Assembly: GCF_023703415.1 (NCBI RefSeq)
Contig: NZ_JAGMTU010000006.1
Coordinates: 124,001-188,000 of the forward strand
DNA length: 64,000 nucleotides
Direction: 5' to 3'
DNA from: Microbacterium sp. USTB-Y
Lineage (GTDB): Bacteria > Actinomycetota > Actinomycetes > Actinomycetales > Microbacteriaceae
Both the position numbers and the translations under genes were made by a program. The notes below the pieces were generated by a model. The model saw only the letters and a list, made by a program, of their open reading frames with translations. It was not told where the DNA came from and ran no database searches. Of this stretch, positions 38,433 through 46,349 are shown in pieces. Every line of letters starts with the position of its first letter. The first letter of the stretch is position 1.

Positions 38433-39065
38433 TCAGACGGAGACGCCGGTGAGCTGGAGCAGCCCCTCGCCCGCCGTGTTCAGCGCCGCCAGCACGGCAG
38501 GGGACTGCTGGGTCTCCTGGATGAGCGAGCGGTAGGCGACGGTCACGTCGTCGCGCTGCACCGGATCCGCGACCCGCCCGCCGGCGAGGACACGGGGCAC
38601 CAGCACCGTTCCGCCCGCGCGCACGAGCCGGAGACCGTGCTCGACGTACTCGATGACGTTCTCCGGATCCGCGTCCACCAGCACGATGTCGTAGGCGGCC
38701 TCGTTCATGCGCGGCAGCACGTCGGCGGCCCGGCCGGCGATGAAGCGGGCCCTGGTCGGGGCGATCCGCGCGTCCTGGAAGGCGCTGCGCGCCGCGGCCA
38801 GATGCTCCGGCTCGTTGTCGATCGAGGTGAGCACCGCCTTCGGAGCGCCGCGCAGCAGCCACAGCCCCGAGACGCCGGCGCCGGTGCCGATCTCGACGAT
38901 CGAACGGGCATCCGAGGCCGCAGCGAGCAGGGCGATCTGCGCGCCGACGGCAGCGCTGATGGGCTGCGCGCCGAGCTCGACGGCATGCGCACGCGCCCGG
39001 GCGATCTCGTCCGGTTCGACGATGGCCTCGCGTACGTACCGTGCGTTGGCGTCCTGCTCGCTCAC
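38433..39065 (-). CDS. SAM-dependent O-methyltransferase (family 3 type)
   Basis: A 210-residue class I methyltransferase. The SAM site is IVEIGTGAGVSGLWLL near residue 56, with an acidic residue in TSIDNEPEHL near 82, and the metal/substrate region is DIVLVDADPENV near 128. It resembles catechol/caffeoyl-CoA-type O-methyltransferases and Rv1220c of M. tuberculosis. The substrate is unknown. It starts at GTG 39065 with GAGGGAG upstream; a minus-strand TAAGAT near 39104 is a likely -10. In mycobacteria sigE lies between this gene and tatB; here only a 96-bp gap remains. Confidence 0.88.
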   Translation of the reverse strand: MSEQDANARYVREAIVEPDEIARARAHAVELGAQPISAAVGAQIALLAAASDARSIVEIGTGAGVSGLWLLRGAPKAVLTSIDNEPEHLAAARSAFQDARIAPTRARFIAGRAADVLPRMNEAAYDIVLVDADPENVIEYVEHGLRLVRAGGTVLVPRVLAGGRVADPVQRDDVTVAYRSLIQETQQSPAVLAALNTAGEGLLQLTGVSV

Positions 39066-39161
39066 TTCGACTCCCTCGCGGTCACTCAGTGCGCCGCATA
39101 TCTTACGAGCGTAGGCGTCCTGCGTGTCCGATGCGGCCAGGCGCGGCGGTACCCTTGTGAC

Positions 39162-39635
39162 ATGTTCTTCGGCATCACCATCGAGAAGCTCCTCGTGATC
39201 GGCGTGATCGCGGCCCTTCTCGTGGGCCCCGAGCGGCTTCCGCGGTATGCGGAGTCGTTCGCGCGCCTGGTCAAGCGGGCCGGCGACTACCTGCGCGGCG
39301 CCAAGGACCGCATGCGCGAGGAGGTCGGCCCCGAGATCGACGAGCTGGACTGGCGCAAGCTCGATCCGCGTCAGTACGACCCGCGTCGCATCATCCGCGA
39401 TGCGCTGATGGACGACAGCCCCGCCCCGGCGCGCCCCGCGGCGCCGGCCGTCGCGGCCGAGACGCCCGCGGCCGCGGCTCCCGCTGCGGGATCGGCGGCG
39501 GCGCTGCTGGCCTCCGCGACGGCGATGAACGCCGCTTCCGCGTCCGCAGAACCGGCGCCGGACGCTCCGGCCTCCCGGGCGCCCAAGGTCTTCTCCGCCG
39601 AAGAGCTGCCGCCCTACGACAGCGAAGCCACCTGA
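39162..39635 (+). CDS. tatB: Sec-independent protein translocase subunit TatB
   Basis: A 157-residue protein with the N-terminal helix MFFGITIEKLLVIGVIAALLVGPERLP containing the Tat hinge GPERLP, then an amphipathic helix (AESFARLVKRAGDYLRGAK) and a disordered Ala/Pro-rich tail after about residue 85. It is the TatB receptor of the twin-arginine pathway at the inner membrane. TACCCT lies exactly six bases before ATG 39162, so the mRNA is likely leaderless. TatA and TatC are not in this window. Confidence 0.9.
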   Translation: MFFGITIEKLLVIGVIAALLVGPERLPRYAESFARLVKRAGDYLRGAKDRMREEVGPEIDELDWRKLDPRQYDPRRIIRDALMDDSPAPARPAAPAVAAETPAAAAPAAGSAAALLASATAMNAASASAEPAPDAPASRAPKVFSAEELPPYDSEAT

Positions 39636-39638
39636 CGT

Positions 39639-39766
39639 CCCCTTCGGGGGCGTTGAGCGAGCACCGGCGGAGCCGGAGGGAGACGAAACGCGGTCACCTC
39701 GCGAGGGTGCCGCGTTTCGTCTCGGTCGCGCTTCGCGCGTCCTCGCTCAACGGCCCCATCGGGGCC
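39639..39766. repeat. complex palindromic element between tatB and mrp
   Basis: Nested dyads: outer CGTTGAGCGAG (39651-39661) with CTCGCTCAACG (39742-39752); inner GAGACGAAACGCGG (39680-39693) with CCGCGTTTCGTCTC (39710-39723), both perfect. Side hairpins CCGGC-GGA-GCCGG and CGCGC-TTC-GCGCG sit between, and CCCC-TTC-GGGG and GGCCCC-ATC-GGGGCC lie at the edges. It probably acts as terminator for both converging genes, but its complexity is that of a REP-like element. Confidence 0.85.
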
Positions 39767-39768
39767 GC

Positions 39769-40896
39769 TCACCGCGGGCTGACCGGCAGCCGCCTGCCGG
39801 AGAGACCGCGACCCGCGCGGTCGATCGCGTCGGCGACGGCGAGGATCGCGCCCGCGGCAGGGTCGCGCGCATCCGCGAGCACGACGGGCACACCCGCGTC
39901 ACCGCCGGTGCGCAGCGCGGGGCTCAGCGGCACCGAGGCGAGCAGCGGGACCGGATCCGCATCCTGCGAGAGCGCCTCCGCCACCGCCTGCCCGCCGCCC
40001 GAGCCGAAGAGGTCGAGCGAGCTGCCGTCGGGCAGGGTGAGCGCGGCCATGTTCTCCACGACGCCGATCACGCGCTGACCCGTCTGACGGGCCACCAGGC
40101 CGCTGCGGATAGCGACCTCTGCGGCCGCCTCCTGGGGTGTCGTCACCACGAGCACGTCGGCGTGCGGGAGCAGCTGGCCGAGGGTGATCGCGATGTCGCC
40201 GGTGCCGGGCGGCATGTCGATGAGCAGCACATCGAGGTCGCCGAAGAACACGTCAGTGAGGAACTGCTGGACCGTGCGGTGCAGCATCGGGCCGCGCCAG
40301 GCCACCACGGACTCGCCCTCCCGCAGGAACATCCCGATCGAGATCGCCTTCACGTCGTGCGCGACGGGCGGCAGCATGAGGTCGTCGATGCGGGTGGGCT
40401 GCGTGCCGGGGGCGATGCCGAGCAGACCGGGGATCGAGAAGCCGTGCACGTCGGCGTCGATGAGACCGACCCGGCGGCCGCGGGCCGCGAGGGCGACCGC
40501 GAGGTTCGCGGTGAGCGACGATTTCCCGACGCCGCCCTTCCCGCTCGTGACCGCGATCACGCGCGTGAGCGAGTCCGGGCCGAAGGGCATCTGCCGCGGA
40601 GCCCTGCCGTCGCGGAGGCGATCGGTCAGGGCGCGCCGTTCGTCCGGCGTCATCACCCCGACCGCGACCTCGACGCCCTCGACGCCGGGCACCGAGGCTG
40701 CCGCGGCGCGCACATCGGCCTCGATCCGGGTCGCCGCGGGACAGCCGACGATCGTGAGAGCGATGCCGACGTGTGCGACGGCCCCGTCGACCGTGATGTC
40801 GCGGAGCATGTCGAGATCGGCGAGCGGGCGGCGCAGCTCGGGGTCGGTGACGGCGCCGACGGCACGACGGACCGCGGCGGCGAGATCGGCGGTCAC
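39769..40896 (-). CDS. mrp: Mrp/ApbC-type Fe-S cluster carrier ATPase
   Basis: A 375-residue P-loop protein. Residues about 1-85 are the DUF59/MIP18 domain with the GCPAAT segment; the P-loop is TSGKGGVGKSSLTANLAVAL near 118, followed by DADVHGFSIPG, and IDMPPGTGD near 225 are the deviant-Walker ATPase motifs. It helps deliver Fe-S clusters to target enzymes. The CxxC found in some family members is not evident. It starts at GTG 40896, overlapping the DUF1003 stop as GTGA, so MgtE_N/CBS, DUF1003 and mrp form one translationally coupled operon. Confidence 0.92.
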   Translation of the reverse strand: MTADLAAAVRRAVGAVTDPELRRPLADLDMLRDITVDGAVAHVGIALTIVGCPAATRIEADVRAAAASVPGVEGVEVAVGVMTPDERRALTDRLRDGRAPRQMPFGPDSLTRVIAVTSGKGGVGKSSLTANLAVALAARGRRVGLIDADVHGFSIPGLLGIAPGTQPTRIDDLMLPPVAHDVKAISIGMFLREGESVVAWRGPMLHRTVQQFLTDVFFGDLDVLLIDMPPGTGDIAITLGQLLPHADVLVVTTPQEAAAEVAIRSGLVARQTGQRVIGVVENMAALTLPDGSSLDLFGSGGGQAVAEALSQDADPVPLLASVPLSPALRTGGDAGVPVVLADARDPAAGAILAVADAIDRAGRGLSGRRLPVSPR

Positions 40897-41420
40897 GGAG
40901 TCTGCTCCGCCGGATCCTCGTCGCGCAGCTCGCTCAGCATCGCCCGGAGCTCGGCGCGCAGCACCTCGCGGGTGACGCCCTGCGAGGAGCGCTCCTCGAG
41001 GGCCATCCGCAGCGCCACGATCTCGCGCGCGAGGTACTCGGTGTCGGCGAGATTGCGCTCGGCGCGCTGGCGGTCCTGCTCGATCTGGACCCGATCCCGG
41101 TCGTCCTGACGGTTCTGCGCGAGCAGGATCAGCGGGGCGGCGTAGGACGCCTGCAGCGACAGGATCAGCGTGAGCAGCGTGAAGTTCGTCGCGGCGGGGT
41201 CGAACTGCCAGTCCCGGGGCATGGCGATGTTCCACCACAGCCAGACGATGACGAACACGCTCATCCCGATGAGGAAGCCCGAGGTGCCCATCGCGCGCGC
41301 GAAGGCTTCGGAGAAGCGCCCGAAGGTGTCGCTCGAGCCGGAGGAGGTCGCGCTGCGCCCGAGCATGCCGGAGCGACCGCGGGGCAGATCCAGGCCCCGG
41401 CGGCCCGACTTCGCCATCAT
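40893..41420 (-). CDS. DUF1003 membrane protein
   Basis: A 175-residue protein with a 45-residue soluble N-terminus, two helices (about 45-70 and 80-100: TSGFLIGMSVFVIVWLWWNI and FTLLTLILSLQASYAAPLIL) and a C-terminal coiled-coil region rich in Arg, Glu and Gln. DUF1003 has no known activity but is consistently beside the MgtE_N/CBS protein in actinobacteria (Rv1231c-like). ATG 41420 overlaps the upstream stop by ATGA; ATG 41417 is also possible. Confidence 0.85.
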   Translation of the reverse strand: MMAKSGRRGLDLPRGRSGMLGRSATSSGSSDTFGRFSEAFARAMGTSGFLIGMSVFVIVWLWWNIAMPRDWQFDPAATNFTLLTLILSLQASYAAPLILLAQNRQDDRDRVQIEQDRQRAERNLADTEYLAREIVALRMALEERSSQGVTREVLRAELRAMLSELRDEDPAEQTP

Positions 41421-42685
41421 CCGGCCGCGCCCTGCGTCGGGACGGACGTGTCCGCGTCGTGCGAGCGCCAGTCATCGGGCAGCAGGTAGTCGAGCACGTC
41501 GTCGACGCTGATCGCGCCGACCAGCCGGTGCGCCTGATCGACGACCGGGAGCGAGACGAGGTCGTAGCTGGCCAGCATGCGCGCCACCTCCGCGGCGGAA
41601 GCGGTGGCGGGCACCGGTTCCAGTGTGTCGTCGACGATCGCGCCCAGCCGTTCGTGCGGCGGATAGCGCAGCATGCGCTGGAAGTGCACCACTCCGAGCA
41701 GGCGTCCGGTGGGGGTCTCGAACGGCGGGAGCGTGATGAACACGGCCGCGGCGAGGGCGGGGTGCAGCTCGTGCCGCCGGATCAGCGCCAGCGCCTCGGC
41801 CACGGTGGCGTCGGCGGAGAGGATGATCGGCTCCGGCGTCATCAGCCCGCCCGCGGTGTCGGGGCTGTAGCGGAGCAGCATCCTCACGTCCTCGGCCTCC
41901 TCGGGCTCCATCAGCTCGAGGAGGTGCTCCAGACGGCCCTGGGGGAGCTGGGCGAGGAGGTCGGCGGCGTCGTCGGGCTCCATCTGGTCCAGGATGTCGG
42001 CGGCGCGCTCGTCGCCCAGCCGGTCCAGGATGTCCATCTGGTCGTCCTCGGGCATCTCCTCGAGGGCGTCGGCGAGCCGCTCGTCCGGGAGCTCCTCGGC
42101 GACCTCGATGCGGCGCTGCTGGGGGAGGTCGAGCAGCGTGTTCGCGAGGTCGGCGGGGTGCATCTCGGAGAACGTCGCGACGAGCTGCTCGGCCGACTGC
42201 GCCTCGCCGGGACGGTGATGCTCGCGCACCTCGGTCCAGGTCGCGAACGTGGTGGGACCCTTCGCGAAGGGAGATGCGCTGGTCTTCGGCTTGCGCAGGA
42301 AGAGCTGGCTGACCGACCATTCGCCGAGCCGGTTCGGCTCGATCGCGACGTCCTCGATCACGGCCGTTCCGGAGGCGTCCGCGAAGTCGACCCGGCGGCC
42401 GATGAGCTCGGCCATGATGCGCACCTCGCCGTTGCGCGGCTTGAACCGGCGCACGTTCATCAGCCCCGACGTGATGACCTGCCCGGTGCTGATCGATCCG
42501 ACCCGTCCGATGGAGAGGAAGACCTGGCGGCGGCCGGGGATCTCGCACACCAGGCCGATCACACGGGGGGCCGCGCTACTTCGGTACACGACGACGACAT
42601 CTCGGACTTTGCCGATCCGGTCGCCGGCGGGGTCGAACACGGCGCACCCGGCCAGGCGCGCGACGAAAACCCGCTGTGTGCTCAT
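41417..42685 (-). CDS. PRC-barrel, MgtE N-terminal and CBS domain protein without channel
   Basis: A 422-residue cytosolic protein. An N-terminal PRC-barrel-like part (about 5-125) precedes an MgtE_N superhelix (about 165-275, with repeated acidic motifs such as ALEEMPEDDQMDIL) and two CBS domains (about 285-410). The transmembrane Mg2+ channel of MgtE is absent. The acidic domain and CBS pair are Mg2+/nucleotide sensors in MgtE, so it may gate or sense through the neighbouring DUF1003 membrane protein. It starts at ATG 42685 with TACGCT exactly six bases upstream. Confidence 0.85.
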   Translation of the reverse strand: MSTQRVFVARLAGCAVFDPAGDRIGKVRDVVVVYRSSAAPRVIGLVCEIPGRRQVFLSIGRVGSISTGQVITSGLMNVRRFKPRNGEVRIMAELIGRRVDFADASGTAVIEDVAIEPNRLGEWSVSQLFLRKPKTSASPFAKGPTTFATWTEVREHHRPGEAQSAEQLVATFSEMHPADLANTLLDLPQQRRIEVAEELPDERLADALEEMPEDDQMDILDRLGDERAADILDQMEPDDAADLLAQLPQGRLEHLLELMEPEEAEDVRMLLRYSPDTAGGLMTPEPIILSADATVAEALALIRRHELHPALAAAVFITLPPFETPTGRLLGVVHFQRMLRYPPHERLGAIVDDTLEPVPATASAAEVARMLASYDLVSLPVVDQAHRLVGAISVDDVLDYLLPDDWRSHDADTSVPTQGAAG

Positions 42686-42773
42686 GCTTCCAGCGTACTG
42701 TCCTGCACCTCGGGATCCGGGGCGGGTGACGGCATCCGGCGGACTCCGGACGGCCGCGTGGAACAATGGACCG

Positions 42774-43514
42774 ATGAGCATGATGAATGCGTCGGGTCCG
42801 GCGGGCGAGATCGGCGAGACGGTCGCCACGGTGGCCGAGTACGAGGCCGCGCAGAAGCTCGTCTCGCAGCTGATCGCGGGCGAGATCCCCGCCAGGGCGA
42901 TCGCGATCGTCGGCGTCGGCGTGCAGACGGTGGAGCGCGTCACCGGACGCCTCGGGTATGCGAACGCCGCGCGTTCCGGCGCCGTGAACGGCGTGCTCAT
43001 CGGGCTCTTCCTCTCGGCGATCTTCGTGCTGGGCAACCCCTCGGTCCCCATGCAGGCCTTCATCGGGATCCTGTTCGTCGGCGTCGCGATCGGCATGATC
43101 CTCAGCCTCATCACCTACTCGATCGTGCGCCGCCGCCGCGACTACGCGAGCGTCATGCAGCTCAAGGCCGACCACTACGAGGTGACCGTGCTGCCGGACT
43201 CCGTCGGCAAGGCGCGCCAGGTGCTGGGGCGCGCCGTCACGCCGATCCCGCGCCCCGCGCCGTCCGCGACCGCGGCCGAGCCGCCGCAGTACGGGGAGCG
43301 CGTGGAGGAGCCGCCGCGCTACGGCGAGCGCGTGACCCCCGAGCGTCCGCCGATGCCGCCGATGCCCCCCGCGGTCCCCGCGTCCCCGGTGCCGGCCGAG
43401 CCGGTCGCCGCGCCGCCGGTCACCCCGGCCCCCGCGCCCGAGGGCGCCCCGCAGGGCGACGAGGGCCCGCAGCCGGAGGGCGACGAGCAGCCGGGCGACG
43501 GCTCCTCACGATGA
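42774..43514 (+). CDS. YflT/general stress protein 17M-like membrane protein
   Basis: A 246-residue protein. Residues about 18-60 (ATVAEYEAAQKLVSQLIAGE) resemble the YflT N-terminal domain, two helices follow at about 80-130, and the last 90 residues are Pro- and Glu-rich and disordered. Function unknown; homologs are stress-induced. It starts at ATG 42774 and overlaps the hydrolase start as ATGA. AACAAT six bases upstream may be a weak leaderless promoter. Confidence 0.75.
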   Translation: MSMMNASGPAGEIGETVATVAEYEAAQKLVSQLIAGEIPARAIAIVGVGVQTVERVTGRLGYANAARSGAVNGVLIGLFLSAIFVLGNPSVPMQAFIGILFVGVAIGMILSLITYSIVRRRRDYASVMQLKADHYEVTVLPDSVGKARQVLGRAVTPIPRPAPSATAAEPPQYGERVEEPPRYGERVTPERPPMPPMPPAVPASPVPAEPVAAPPVTPAPAPEGAPQGDEGPQPEGDEQPGDGSSR

Positions 43515-44215
43515 CGGAGTCCGCCGAGGAGCGGTTCCCGATTCCGGTTCCGCTTCCGGCGGGTGGCGTCGAGGTCTCCGCCGTCTTCGGACCCGCGCTC
43601 GCGGCGCCCGTCGAGGACGCACCGCTCGTCGTGATCGCCCACGGCGCCGGGGCGGGGATGGATCATCCCTTCCTGCTCGGGTTCGCCGCGGCGCTGCGGG
43701 CCGACGGGCTGCACACCCTGCGCTTCACCTTCCCGTATCTCGAGGCCGGCCGGCGGATGCCGGGACCGGCCGCGCACGCCATCGTGACCTGGCGCGCCGT
43801 GGTCGCGGAGGCGAGACGGCGCACCCGGGGACCCGTGTTCGGCTGCGGCAAGTCGTACGGCGGCCGGATGGCGTCGATGGCGGCCGCGGAGGAGCCCGGT
43901 CTCGACGTCGCCGGCCTGGCCTACCTCGGGTACCCCCTGCATCCGCCCGGCAAGCCGGAGAAGCCGCGGATCGAGCACCTGCCCGCGGTGCGGCAGCCGC
44001 AGCTCTTCGTGGAGGGGACGAACGACCCGTTCGTGCAGCCGCTCGCGCAGCTCGAGGACGCGGTCGCCTCGTGCCGGGACGCCCGGATCGCCTGGGTCGA
44101 CGGCGGCGGGCACTCGTTCGAGGTGAAGGGGCGCAAGCGCCCGCCCGCCGAGGTGGGCGCGGGGATCGCACCGCTGGTCGCGGAGTTCGTGAGGATGGGA
44201 GCAGCAGGGGTATGA
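43511..44215 (+). CDS. alpha/beta hydrolase, dienelactone hydrolase-like KANL3/Tex30 type
   Basis: A 234-residue hydrolase. VVIAHGAGAGMDHPF near residue 40 is the oxyanion-side motif and GCGKSYGGRMAS near 117 carries the nucleophilic serine; a late Asp in VEGTNDPFVQP and His in DGGGHSFEV complete the triad. The family includes uncharacterised esterase-like enzymes. The start ATG 43511 is in the ATGA overlap with the stress gene and its stop overlaps the next start, so three genes form an operon. Confidence 0.85.
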   Translation: MTESAEERFPIPVPLPAGGVEVSAVFGPALAAPVEDAPLVVIAHGAGAGMDHPFLLGFAAALRADGLHTLRFTFPYLEAGRRMPGPAAHAIVTWRAVVAEARRRTRGPVFGCGKSYGGRMASMAAAEEPGLDVAGLAYLGYPLHPPGKPEKPRIEHLPAVRQPQLFVEGTNDPFVQPLAQLEDAVASCRDARIAWVDGGGHSFEVKGRKRPPAEVGAGIAPLVAEFVRMGAAGV

Positions 44216-45402
44216 GCACGGCGGAGGAGCTGGACGCGATCGGGATCGATCGGCTGCGGGAGAACGGCAGTCTGAAGTGGTCGGTCTTCCCCGAGGCGAT
44301 TGGCGCGTTCGTCGCCGAGATGGACTTCCCTGCGGCGCCTGCGGTCGATGCGGCGATCCGGGACGCCCTCGACCGGGGGCTGACCGGCTACCTGCCCGCG
44401 GCGGTCCGGGATCGGATGGCCGACGCCGTGGCGCGCTGGCAGCGCGACCGCTACGGCTGGGAGGTGCCCGCCGAGCGGATCCGCCCGGTCCCGGACGTGC
44501 TGACCGCGCTGCGCACCACGATCGACTTCTTCACGACCCCCGGGTCGAAGATCGTGCTCCCGACGCCCGCGTACATGCCGTTCCTGACGATCCCCGCGAT
44601 GCACGACCGGGAGATCATCGAAGTGCCGATGCTCGTCGACGGAGGTCGCTCCGTGTACGACCTCGACGGCATCGACCGGGCGCTGGCGGACGGCGGCGGC
44701 CTGCTGATCCTCTGCAATCCGTACAACCCGCTCGGGCGGGTGTTCGAGCGGGCCGAGCTGGAGGCCGTCTCCGCCGTCGTGGAACGGCGCGGAGCGCGGG
44801 TCTTCTCGGACGAGATCCATGCGCCTCTCGTGTTCGCCCCGCACCGGCATGTGCCGTATGCGAGCACCGGTCCCGCTGCGGCGGCGCACACGATCACTGC
44901 GGTGAGCGCCTCGAAGGCCTGGAACCTGCCGGGTCTCAAGGCGGCTCAGGTGATCCTCACGAACGATGCCGACGCCGAGACCTGGGCGCGCCCCGAGGTC
45001 GCGTGGGCCGAGCACGGCACGGCGAACCTCGGTGTCGTCGCCACGACCGCGGCATTCGACGAAGGCAGGGAGTGGCTCGCCGAGACCCTCGGCTACCTGG
45101 ACGGCAACCGGCGCGTCCTGGGTGAGCTGCTCGCCGCGCACATGCCCGCTATGGGCTACCGCGCCCCCGAGGGCACCTACATCGCTTGGCTGGACGCCCG
45201 GGCTCTGGGCATCGAAGGATCGCCGGCCGAGTTCTTCCGCGAGCACGCCGGCGTCGCGATGACGGACGGGCTGGCCTGCGGCCCGGCGGGGGAGGGCCAC
45301 CTGCGCTTCATCCTCGCGACTCCGCGTCCGATCATCGAGCAGGCCGTTCGACAGATGGCGGACGCGCTGCGCGAGCATGCCATGAGGAGTCGGTCCGTGT
45401 AA
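44212..45402 (+). CDS. PatB/MalY-type aminotransferase, probable cystathionine beta-lyase
   Basis: A 396-residue fold-type I PLP enzyme. GLTGYLPAAVRDRM near residue 52, PTPAYMPFLT near 118, ILCNPYNPLGRVF near 165, SDEIHAPL near 198 and SASKAWNLPGLK near 230 (PLP lysine) place it in the MalY/PatB group of C-S beta-lyases, which cleave cystathionine or other thioethers. Length is standard. It starts at ATG 44212, overlapping the hydrolase stop by ATGA. It ends in a hairpin before the converging phosphotransferase. Confidence 0.87.
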   Translation: MSTAEELDAIGIDRLRENGSLKWSVFPEAIGAFVAEMDFPAAPAVDAAIRDALDRGLTGYLPAAVRDRMADAVARWQRDRYGWEVPAERIRPVPDVLTALRTTIDFFTTPGSKIVLPTPAYMPFLTIPAMHDREIIEVPMLVDGGRSVYDLDGIDRALADGGGLLILCNPYNPLGRVFERAELEAVSAVVERRGARVFSDEIHAPLVFAPHRHVPYASTGPAAAAHTITAVSASKAWNLPGLKAAQVILTNDADAETWARPEVAWAEHGTANLGVVATTAAFDEGREWLAETLGYLDGNRRVLGELLAAHMPAMGYRAPEGTYIAWLDARALGIEGSPAEFFREHAGVAMTDGLACGPAGEGHLRFILATPRPIIEQAVRQMADALREHAMRSRSV

Positions 45403-45412
45403 GTGCGGCCCA

Positions 45413-45447
45413 GTGGGCTGATCCAGCCGATCCGGCGATCAGCCCAC
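45413..45447. terminator. hairpin between the C-S lyase and phosphotransferase genes
   Basis: GTGGGCTGATC (45413-45423) pairs perfectly with GATCAGCCCAC (45437-45447) across a 13-nt loop. It overlaps the last codons of the converging phosphotransferase. Confidence 0.7.
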
Positions 45448-46341
45448 CAGATCCGGATCCTCCAGCAGGCGCCCCATCGTGCGCAGACCGAGCGCGGCCA
45501 TGACCGGGTTCGTCCGCTCGTAGTACCAGCCCAGGCCCATCGCCTGCTGCAGCGCCCACGCGCCCCCGCGGCGCCACTCGCGGTCGTCGGAGCCGAGGGC
45601 CGCACGGAGCCGGCGCCGGTCGTCGAGTCCGAGCAGGTGCCACGCGATCACGAGGTCGAGGGAGGGGTCGGCCGGGCCGAAGGACCCGCCGTCGAGAACA
45701 CCGTCGAGCCGCCCGTCCTCGGAGAGCACGAGGTTCGGCGGGATCAGGTCCCGATGCGACAGGACCTCGACGCCGGGATGCGGGATCCGCGACAGCCGTG
45801 CCCAGAGCGAGCGCGCCGCGGCGACGTCGAGCAGGTGCTCACTGCGCGCGAAGCACTCGGTCATCCACTCCTCGTGCACGCGGAGGTCTCCGCCGCGGCC
45901 GCGGCCGTCGAAGGAGCGTCCGCGCAGCGAGGCGCGGCGGAGGGCCCCGATCAGGTGCGCGAGATCGTCGGCGAGGCCGGGGAGCGGACCCGGATCCGCG
46001 TCGGGGAGCGCTTCCGCCGCCGTGCGTCCCTGGATCCACGTCTGCACCGACCAGGCCGAGGGGTAGGCGGCGTCGCCGTCGACGACGCCCAGGGGGACCG
46101 GAGCGGGGAAGGGCGCGACCGCGGCGAACTCCTCGAGTGCGGCCACCTCGGCGGCGATCTCGGCATGCGCGGTCGGCTGCAGCGGGAAGCGCGCGACGTG
46201 CGTCGCGCCGATCCGGAACAGCGCGTTCACCGTACCCGGTGTCGCGAGCGCGGACACGGGAAGCCCCGCGAGTTCGGGAAAGGCCGCCGCGATCCGTGCG
46301 GCCGCGGCGGCCTCGCCCACCCGGAGCTGCCCCGGATGCAT
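45439..46341 (-). CDS. aminoglycoside/macrolide phosphotransferase-family protein
   Basis: A 300-residue kinase-like protein of the APH/choline-kinase fold. LSHRDLIPPNLVL near residue 198 is the catalytic HxDxxxxN loop and LDGGSFGPADPSLDL near 220 replaces the usual DFG-type metal motif with DGG. It could phosphorylate a small molecule; clinical resistance is not implied. It follows the aminopeptidase gene by 8 bp. ATG 46341 is preceded by GAGGAC. Confidence 0.8.
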   Translation of the reverse strand: MHPGQLRVGEAAAAARIAAAFPELAGLPVSALATPGTVNALFRIGATHVARFPLQPTAHAEIAAEVAALEEFAAVAPFPAPVPLGVVDGDAAYPSAWSVQTWIQGRTAAEALPDADPGPLPGLADDLAHLIGALRRASLRGRSFDGRGRGGDLRVHEEWMTECFARSEHLLDVAAARSLWARLSRIPHPGVEVLSHRDLIPPNLVLSEDGRLDGVLDGGSFGPADPSLDLVIAWHLLGLDDRRRLRAALGSDDREWRRGGAWALQQAMGLGWYYERTNPVMAALGLRTMGRLLEDPDLVG

Positions 46342-46349
46342 GTCCTCGG

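Noticed and set aside
45439-46341. Antibiotic-resistance kinase
   Set aside because: Only general APH-fold motifs are present, with an altered metal motif; such genes are common housekeeping kinases in this group.
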